64,000 nt of DNA, taken from assembly GCA_038373865.1 (NCBI GenBank), contig JAXGGA010001696.1:79348-143347 (forward strand). Direction: 5' to 3'. Of this stretch, positions 58,501 through 64,000 are shown piece by piece (the stretch's first letter is position 1; each line of letters begins with the position of its first letter). A program made the position numbers and the translations under genes. Below the pieces are notes generated by a model. The model ran no database searches and was not told the DNA's origin. It saw nothing but the letters and a program-made list of their open reading frames with translations. Origin of the DNA: Uloborus plumipes. Taxonomy: Eukaryota; Arthropoda; Arachnida; Araneae; Uloboridae.

Positions 58501-59314
58501 ACGAAATATTTGGTAAATGTGTCGTCTGGTTACAAAACCGGCCAACTCCAAAATGGGTTTTAAAACCAGCCAAATCCTAACTATAAGTTTGAATTCCCCC
58601 CTCCCTGCACCTTCCCTCAGATTCTCTTATGGTGCTTTAAAACCTATTATCTTAGTGACATTGACAGTAAGAGATTTGGATCTTATCTCAAAGTCCCTAA
58701 AAAAATTGACAAAAAATCGTCTCTCCTGAAACAGTTTCTGTTACGGAGATGACCGGTTTTGCAACCAGACGACACAAGTATGATAGTAATTATTTTTAAC
58801 CAGTTGAACAGACGTCACAAAAGCACAGATGGCCACAAACGTAATTTAATTCGGTTTTCAAAGTGACCGAGTCAAGTTAAGATCTTTTAAGATGGAAAGG
58901 GGTGGAGATTAGTGTTCAGCAGTGAAAATTGTCCTTACTAAAATAAAAATAATAATATATTTTCAAAAATAGTACCGGATTGTGTAATATAAATATAGCC
59001 TACAATGCAAAACACTCGAAACTTGAAACGAATGATTTTTTTTTTAAATCAGAAATTCCACCTGCACCAAGAATACTAATGTCCATGAAGGCACGGACAC
59101 ACTGCTATTTACAAAAAAAAAAAAATCAATTTAAAGTAGTTTTAACAAGAAAAAATTATACCAAACACATAATTTTATGCTAGCAACTAGAAACATCTGG
59201 TAAGTTATGAATATTACAAGTTTTTTAGTTACATTAACCACTTACATAATACTGATAAAATTTTGAAAGTCTAGGCTTTCCATGATTGTTGAAAACTAGA
59301 ATTGCTTTAATCAT
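46407..59314 (-). CDS. AP3S: AP-3 complex sigma subunit (sigma3-adaptin), complete, six coding exons
   Basis: This is the small sigma subunit of the heterotetrameric AP-3 adaptor, which sorts cargo from endosomes or trans-Golgi to lysosomes and lysosome-related organelles. Coding exons on the minus strand are 59314-59246, 57170-57079, 56026-55915, 53406-53335, 53019-52912 and 46526-46407. All introns are GT-AG and the frames join without a break into 190 residues, close to the roughly 193 of the animal family. The protein opens with MIKAILVFNNHGKPRL, has the small-adaptin signature LIYRHYATLYF at about residues 63-73, the stretch FVETLDKCFENVCELDLIFH, then VMGGMVLETN, and ends in the AP-3-specific tail APARAVSAVKNMN. 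An in-frame TGA at 59371-59369 lies 19 codons upstream of the ATG and supports that start. Introns are about 2.1, 1.1, 2.5, 0.3 and 6.4 kb and are full of transposons. The ortholog in Drosophila is the eye-colour gene orange. UTR limits and the poly(A) signal could not be placed. Confidence 0.96.
46594..47119. mobile_element. pogo-like MITE, TA duplication, in AP3S intron 5
   Basis: The ends CAGTAACCCCTCGTTATATC and, inverted, the same sequence with one change (47095-47119) are flanked by TA. GCGATATA-type words repeat inside both ends. It starts only 67 bp upstream of the last AP3S exon. Confidence 0.8.
47125..49120. other. AP3S intron 5, no other feature
   Basis: This is AT-rich intron DNA with (GA)n at about 47478-47493 and poly-T and poly-A tracts. 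At 48580-48690, CTGCCCCTTATTTAATTTAG and CGGAGGTGACCCTCCGGGTG ending in TACTGTA look like a worn pogo-like MITE. Confidence 0.5.
49127..50331 (-). mobile_element. Tc1-like transposon, nearly complete, in AP3S intron 5
   Basis: The inverted ends ACTGAAGTGACAAAAGTCAT continue through GGGATA on both sides, with a single mismatch at the outermost base, and TA lies on both sides (49125-49126 and 50332-50333). The 1,205-bp length is normal for a full Tc1-like element. It contains the transposase pseudogene 49230-50191 in the same orientation as AP3S. Confidence 0.92.
49230..50191 (-). pseudogene. Tc1-like DDE transposase, one frameshift
   Basis: The N-terminal part (50191 down to about 50020) has a paired-type helix-turn-helix, with ERGMLVGARRMGHAISEIVR and FNIPRSTVSRV. 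A one-base indel near 50015-50030 shifts the frame, and the rest runs on in another frame (KDRDRRRLQRV) through a second DNA-binding part. The catalytic domain keeps all three acidic residues: AWSDESRFQL, FMDDNAPRH and SPDMNPIEHLW. By my count 36 residues lie between the second Asp and the Glu, not the 34 of Tc1, which fits the DD36E group. Only the frameshift is an obvious defect. Confidence 0.9.
50345..51101. mobile_element. hAT-type element with TAGGGATGYACCGAT ends, TSD ATAATAAA
   Basis: The inverted ends TAGGGATGTACCGAT and ATCGGTGCATCCCTA are flanked by exact ATAATAAA at 50337-50344 and 51102-51109. It is homologous in inverted orientation to 13458-14182. It begins a few bases after the Tc1-like element ends. 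Confidence 0.9.
51110..52911. other. AP3S intron 5, no other feature
   Basis: This is AT-rich intron DNA with poly-T tracts near 51530 and 51748-51763. The minus-strand frame across 52762-53019 is the AP3S exon 5 frame running into the intron; only its exonic part is real. Confidence 0.5.
52912..53019 (-). CDS. AP3S: AP3S coding exon 5
   Basis: This 108-bp exon of 36 codons encodes VHYILNELVMGGMVLETNMT and ends in NKLEKQE before a GTGAG donor. The intron between exons 4 and 5 is only 315 bp, the one compact intron of the gene. Confidence 0.95.
53335..53406 (-). CDS. AP3S: AP3S coding exon 4
   Basis: This 72-bp exon of 24 codons is in phase 0 at both ends and encodes VFVETLDKCFENVCELDL followed by IFHVDK. 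The acceptor is TTGCAG and the donor GTAA. The 2.5-kb intron before it carries the foldback element at 55151-55810. Confidence 0.95.
53407..55148. other. AP3S intron 3, left part
   Basis: No second gene is visible. A G-rich patch (GGGCTTTGGGGGAGGGGGTA, near 53762) and a frame of about 60 codons on each strand at 53862-54140 look like an old non-coding repeat. Confidence 0.4.
55151..55810. mobile_element. 660-bp foldback element in AP3S intron 3
   Basis: The ends CAGGGTGTCCACTCCAATCG and, inverted, CGATTGGAGTGGACACCCTG are flanked by TA. The left arm (55151-55450) and right arm (55506-55810) are near-perfect inverted copies, about 300 bp each with few mismatches, around a 55-bp loop. It is non-coding. 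TA duplications suggest a Tc1/mariner- or pogo-mobilised MITE. Confidence 0.92.
55915..56026 (-). CDS. AP3S: AP3S coding exon 3
   Basis: This 112-bp exon completes the split serine codon, then encodes LIGGSDYKLIYRHYATLYF with the small-adaptin signature. It continues through FCVDSSESELGILDLIQ to a GTAT donor in phase 0. Confidence 0.95.
56530..56780 (+). repeat. 108-bp repeat, about two units, in AP3S intron 2
   Basis: TTTTGTTTGATTC, then 22 bp, then ATATAGCAGTC occurs at about 56579 and again 108 bp later at about 56687, with neighbouring words shared in decayed form. The unit length is a multiple of three, so a 162-codon plus-strand frame (56373-56861) stays open. It is antisense to AP3S and unlike any protein I know. 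Confidence 0.5.
57079..57170 (-). CDS. AP3S: AP3S coding exon 2
   Basis: This 92-bp exon follows a TTTTTAG acceptor and ends before a GTGAG donor, leaving two bases of a serine codon. It encodes PEDMQQQIIRETF, then a segment reading QLVSKRDDNVCNFLEGG. Both are strongly conserved in AP-3 sigma. Confidence 0.95.
57171..57850. other. AP3S intron 1, left part
   Basis: A worn relative of the 45395-45871 element lies at about 57262-57510. The rest is AT-rich with no feature recognised. Confidence 0.4.
57854..58032. mobile_element. pogo-like palindromic MITE in AP3S intron 1
   Basis: The ends CAGTAAAACCTGTG and, inverted, ACACAGGTTTTACTG enclose words such as AAGTTGAACAC and TCAACTTAC. TA lies on the right; the left flank is CA, probably a mutated TA. 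Confidence 0.7.
58518..58776. mobile_element. MITE with GTGTCGTCTGGTT ends in AP3S intron 1
   Basis: TGTGTCGTCTGGTTACAAAA and CCGG on the left match, inverted, CCGG and TTTTGCAACCAGACGACACA on the right. It is 259 bp and non-coding. No exact target duplication was read. Confidence 0.65.
59246..59314 (-). CDS. AP3S: AP3S coding exon 1
   Basis: This exon has 23 codons, from the start ATG to a Tyr-Tyr pair directly before a GTAAG donor, and ends in phase 0. It encodes the first strand of the longin-like fold (MIKAILVFNN). It is too short to be found as an open frame and was identified by its family signature. Confidence 0.95.
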
Positions 59315-59561
59315 CTTTGATAATATTTGAATGTTTAATTCTTTACTTAAAAAATAATCGAAAATCTGTCATGCCCAAAAATTTAAATAGCTATTGCCAT
59401 GTAAACATTCTAAAATGATAAACAAATTGTTTTCGAAAACCACACAGCTTAGTAAAATTTCTGAAGTAAATAAGCAAACTAGGATTTTCCCTAGTGGAGG
59501 AAAAAAGAAGCTTTACAACACTGTACACTGTCAAAGCAGAAGTAAATAGTGATATAGGGTC

Positions 59562-59713
59562 GAATTCAAGTGAAACACCATTGCAATCGCTTCGAGGCGA
59601 TCGCAAAAGACCGAAATTGCAATCGGTACTGGAAGTCGAATTACATTAGATTCGCATCTCGTAGCGATTGTAACGTTTTTGCGATCGTCCCTGTTTCACC
59701 TTCACTTGAATTC
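59562..59713. mobile_element. Short MITE-like palindrome upstream of AP3S
   Basis: GAATTCAAGTGAAAC on the left is matched, inverted, by GTTTCACCTTCACTTGAATTC on the right with a small insertion. The inner part has paired GCGATCGC and ATTGCAATCG words. It lies in the presumed AP3S promoter area. Confidence 0.55.
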
Positions 59714-59880
59714 CTGCTTTTTGCATAGCAACGGAACCTAGCAACCGTTGAAAAGGAACTCAATATTTACCGTATGTGTAGTATGGTATTGCGAATGCGC
59801 AGTTGTTTTTTTAAGCCTTTTTTTAAGGGGTAAAATGTATTCCGAGTGTTGTGAAAGCCTTCATAAGGAAGTAAAAGGAA
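59700..59880 (-). promoter_or_regulatory. Possible AP3S promoter region
   Basis: About 400-560 bp upstream of the AP3S ATG, on the gene's 5' side, is a patch richer in GC than its surroundings. It has two close TAGCAAC half-sites, resembling RFX X-box halves, and GCGAATGCGCAG, resembling a half NRF-1 site. No TATA box stands out. This rests only on position and weak motifs. Confidence 0.2.
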
Positions 59881-60317
59881 GATACATTGATAAAATCAAG
59901 ATCATTAACAATTAGGATGCTTATTTATTACGCAAAAATGAATTTTAAACTGATGCGTGTTTAACTTGCCGTACAAATACAAAAAAAAAAAAAAAAGGAG
60001 GATCGACAGATCCACAGTTTATGAATATTTAATGCATTAAGAACAATCAAATTCTATCAAAACAAGCATATTAGCAAACAGTTTGTTGTTATTCTACTCA
60101 TTAATAGCTATTTGAATAGTTTATTCCGACAGTCTGTTGCGACACAAACGTTAGTGCAACCGCACAAGATAGTCTTTTTAATGAATATTGACTCATGATC
60201 ATCTATCGATGAGTCAGCTCAACTTACTTTGTTTTCATTTAGGAAGCTTCATATCCGTATTGGGTCGTGTTTAAATATAAAGAAAAATCGTGCGACAGCT
60301 ATGAATAAAATGTAAAC

Positions 60318-60680
60318 TAGGGATGCACCGATAAGCAAATTGACCGATTACCGATTGGTCGGCTATTAATAATCGGCCGATAATTGATCATGATTATTAT
60401 TTTTTTTGCTATTACTTTCTCCACATCTGTTTTTTCCTTTCGTAATTTCGATTTTAGAAATAGTTACTAATTTATTTCTGAGAGAGAATTTTTCTCTATT
60501 TTTGGTTATTTTCCCAAAATTTCATTAAATTTTATTCAGCCAATTTTCATGCATAAAAATTAAAAAGAATAAATAATGGGTGTTACATTTATTTACTTAC
60601 AAATTTTATTATACACTTATTTAGAAATTTATTTATCAGTTTCTCGTTAAAGGTCTGCAATAATAAAATTATTTCAAGTA
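60318..60680 (+). mobile_element. Left fragment of the TAGGGATGCACCGAT hAT family
   Basis: It starts TAGGGATGCACCGATAAGCA with the CCGATTA/TAATCGG words and stays similar to the interior of 13458-14182 (for example AATAATAAAATTATT). It is cut by the insertion of 60681-63194; no matching right end follows before the window ends. Confidence 0.7.
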
Positions 60681-63194
60681 GGGTAAGTGCTCCAGTAGTC
60701 GGCCATTTAAGAGATCTTTTGTGGATCTTGGCTAACCTGGAACTTTCAGCTATCAAAACAGCAACAAAAACAAGGTAAAACTTTGGAATGAACCTTTCTG
60801 ATAGTGAATCAACTATTTGTTTCAGAAATTAAAAAAAAATTATTTTAAAATCCAAGCTGTTGTCAACACTAGTAAATGCTCCAGTAGTCGGCCACAGAAA
60901 TCCAGTGCTCGGCCACGTTGAATCCAGTAGTCGTCCACATCATTTTCATTGATCTTATCCGATATAGGGGGTTGAATTAAAAAAACAAAACAAAGGGAAA
61001 CTTACAACGAACCAGACCCGTCATTTGGGGGGGGGGGGTCAAGAGAGGGGTCAATTGCTCCCCCCCCCCCGGTTTTGAGAAATCAGTTAATCAATATATA
61101 AATGGGCGAGGTGTTTGCTTTTTTCCGATGAAATTGCATTGTGTTTGCACCCTCCCCCCCCCCCTCTCTTAAAACGTGAAATGACGGGCCTGCAGCGATG
61201 CATTATACTTAGTCTGGTCATATTTTTCGTGGTACCTTTGGTACTCAACATTGTAGATGATCATGTTAGTGTACTTCTTGATACACTATGTGCTTTACTT
61301 ATTTCTCTAACTATCAATCTACCATTATTAATTTTTGACGGTACAATTAGCACAGAATTCTCGGGACATTAATGTTTTTATACTTAGCTGCCTAAAAGCA
61401 GTTTTATTTTAAAAACTCGCATTAAAAAAGTATTTTTTTCTGAATAAAGTCTAAAAATATGTCTATATCAAAAAGAAAGTTAATAAAAAAAAAACAAAGC
61501 TTCTGAAGAAAAGAATTTCAGCAGCACTTACTAAAGATGCAAGAAGGTACAAAATAAACGAAGTTTTTGAAATGTACAAAATGTTCTTGCTTAGGAAGTG
61601 AAAAAACAGGAATAGTTTTAAGTAATAATGACCAAAGAATCAAGAAATGAAAAACTGCTTTACTGTTTATGTAAACATAAAGAAGTAATAATAGAGTCGA
61701 CACAATTCATGACCAATAATCACGTCGGCACTTAACTGGTTCACATTCATTAGAACGGAATTTCAACATACGGAACATAAAACTAAAACTGTAGTTTCAG
61801 AAATAATTGCTTCCAAAACTGTGCAAGTAAAAATACATTCAAAAATGCGCTAAAAGGAATCTCTACCAAGGCTTCATCTAGCACAGAATGTTTCACTGAA
61901 GCAAGGTTATTTGTTTTAAATTAATTGAAGTAAGATGAAATAAGGAAGTAAATGGAACTCGGGATGTCATGAAAACAATCTTACAGCTTTCGACAAGAAT
62001 ATTAGTAAACGAGGAATAACCTTGAAAACAAACCAAAATTTAGTTTGCAACAATGTAACCATGTAGTTTTGAAATTAACTCAGCACAATTCTAATCCTCT
62101 AGCGAAGAAAACTCAAGAAGTCAAACATTTGGGAAGAATCATTAGTGAAAATATACCAGCATTTGAAACAATTTTCCTAAATAGAGCACAGGGGTTTTGA
62201 ACCTTTGGTAAAACAAAAAGTTAAGCATAATAGCAAAAGAAAGAATAACTACATGCTTGGCACTCATTAAATAACTTGAGCCAATGTGACAATTGAAGTA
62301 ATGCATCTTAGAGGAATGTTTATTAACTGCCGAATAAGTATCAATAGAAGTCTAATCACTCGTTTCGCCAATTTCATTAGTTTAAGATAAAATTTGATAA
62401 GAAAAACTATTAAAACACCATTTGATAATAACTAGAAGAGTATTAAAACTTATAATCTTTACTCAACGAATGCGTATTTAAAAATCTCTTTTTTAGAATT
62501 TTCAATTAAATTTACAACACTAGGAGCAATAAAATGTCGAAATGGTGGTCAAAAGAAGTTAAGACATTCAATTTAATTACTATTTTTCAAGAAAAATAAA
62601 CTTTGGAAAAGGTATTTTTACTCAAAACAGTTAAATTGTCGCTGTATTTTAATAAGTTAATTTAGTTTTAATTTGATGAACCCATATTAAGAATGAAAAG
62701 ATACATTAAGTATGTGGCCGACTACTGGATAAATCATCCAAACTGCTTAGAACCAGTAGTCGGTCTACCATGGCCGACTATTGGAAATGCAGAAGAATTC
62801 TGTACCCAGTAGTCGGCCACCCCTTTAAAAAACAATCGAGTCTAACCAGGAATTCGCTCTTTCATTGAAACATTATGTTAGACATTCCATTAAGATAAAA
62901 ATCACTCAAATTTACAGTAGAATTAAATTAATAAGTGTAATTGGCCATTTTAAGAAGACGTGTCCTCTTAGCTGAAAAATAAGCAGACTCGCAATCTTGG
63001 ATGACGGGCACACCATTCAAAATGAAATGACTCATTACTAATTCAAAAAGAGTACCCAAAACTTAACTGCCACTGGTTGATGATTGAGGATAAGTACATG
63101 AATGTGTGAATGCGCCATATCTGATTTTGAATTAAAAATGTACTACTTATGAGGAGTTTTATGTCATTGTGGCCGACTACTGGAGCACTTACCC
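60681..63194. mobile_element. 2.5-kb TIR transposon with GGCCGACTACTGG repeats, TA duplication
   Basis: The ends GGGTAAGTGCTCCAGTAGTC (continuing GGCCA) and their inverted copy at 63170-63194 are flanked by TA. GGCCGACTACTGG or its complement occurs near both ends and also near 60881, 60920, 62715, 62752, 62772 and 62806. It contains the CAGGCCCGTCATTT module at 61010-61195. I see no transposase; the central 1.2 kb is AT-rich without a long frame. Confidence 0.8.
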
Positions 63195-63196
63195 TA

Positions 63197-64000
63197 TATT
63201 TTTTCCACTAATTAATTTTTAAAGTAGCAAATTACAAATTATGGATAATTGATTGGTGTGAATGTTTGCATTAAACTTTTCAAATCATTAATAATTTTTA
63301 GCAGTTAATATTTGAAATATTACTTTTTTTTCATTGCTTATGAAATTTATTCAAAGCGTTTATGTGCCACGAGGTGCCTTATTCCTGGCAGATTTGGTGC
63401 TTTGTAAGCAGTCTCAAAAACTCTTTCGTGCTCAAAACTCTATATTCGTCCGCTTGACCCCAACCCCTTAAATTGGTAGTTTACATCCTTCCCTGTGTGT
63501 GTGTGTATGCTAACACGCACACAAACCAAAATCAAACGGAGTTGTTTTAATACCGAAACGCAGGTGTAGTTTGCTTTGGTTGCCTGAGAATTACATCATT
63601 TTTCAGTTCTAACATAATATAATATTTTTTCATATATTTTTATTTCTTCGCATTTTATTCATTTGCTTGCTTTTATTGCACTTATTTATTTCTTTGTTCT
63701 ATTAATTTTTTCATACTTTTTAATAAGCACGTTTTTATTTCAAAAGCAGTTTAAATTACTCTAATCGAGCATTTGAAAAAAAAAAAAAAAACATTCAAAT
63801 AATGTTAATAAAGAATTGAACTCATACTCTGGATTATAAATTCGGCCAGCACTTAATTCAACAACTAATAATGTGAGCTAAAAGTCTGTGACGAAAATGT
63901 CATTTCGCATTAATGTAAATTTATATTGCAGTTTATCATATCAAAAAGAGTGAACAATTGACATTTATATTCAAACCACTGTTTTTTATTACACAAGAAT
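63197..64000. other. No gene recognised
   Basis: This is AT-rich DNA with a (GT)n run at about 63494-63507, a following AC-rich run, and a poly-A at 63777-63791. Confidence 0.5.

Larger units (their letters stand above)
59315..60315. other. 5' flank of AP3S
   Basis: No other gene is visible. It contains the MITE-like palindrome 59562-59713 and a poly-A at 59978-59996. The 5'UTR of AP3S may contain a further non-coding exon that cannot be placed. Confidence 0.4.

Noticed and set aside
61115..61372. An 85-codon frame with Pro runs and a hydrophobic segment
   Set aside because: The prolines come from the C-run of the CAGGCCCGTCATTT module, and the homologous copy at 740-1230 does not keep a frame.

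Overview
The window is AT-rich, transposon-crowded animal nuclear DNA. Non-autonomous cut-and-paste transposons, Helitrons, tRNA-related SINEs, a mariner, a Tc1-like element and one split gene with GT-AG introns point to an arthropod, perhaps a chelicerate; no single feature proves the group. There is no bacterial gene organisation, and most open frames are chance frames in repeats or homopolymers.

Only one host gene is recognisable. On the minus strand, from 59314 down to 46407, six exons join in phase into a complete 190-residue sigma subunit of the AP-3 adaptor complex. The gene covers 12.9 kb because its introns hold repeats: a Tc1-like element with a frameshifted DDE transposase (49127-50331), a hAT-type element next to it (50345-51101), a pogo-like MITE (46594-47119) and a 660-bp near-perfect foldback element (55151-55810).

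From left to right: 1-3.3 kb holds a fragment of a TIR element whose full-length relative lies at 60681-63194. From 3.3 to 7.7 kb a Helitron/Helentron-like repeat carrying a SINE is duplicated in tandem, and two later insertions can be delimited against the other copy. From 7.9 to 12.65 kb there is a decayed tandem array (about 170-190 bp per unit) interrupted by a Helitron, a hAT element and probably one more element. From 13 to 18.9 kb there are a split SINE and several hAT MITEs. From 19.4 to 26 kb there is a nested set: an outer palindromic element contains a 5.6-kb hAT element with 8-bp target duplications, which contains further elements and satellites. From 26.7 to 33.7 kb there are two transposons carrying arrays of private motifs, and between them a 1,578-bp tract (29268-30845) without a single cytosine on the plus strand. 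From 33.7 to 46.4 kb there is mostly unrecognised AT-rich DNA with hAT, Harbinger-like, piggyBac, LINE and mariner remnants. From 46.4 to 59.3 kb lies the AP-3 sigma gene, and from 59.3 kb to the end its 5' flank and more TIR elements.

The strangest item is the cytosine-free tract, which is either an assembly or base-calling artefact or a truly extraordinary sequence. The most interesting biological pattern is a set of transposons with different sequences that each carry repeated 13-17-nt private motifs built around GTTAC/GTAAC. Nothing here looks like a multi-gene system.
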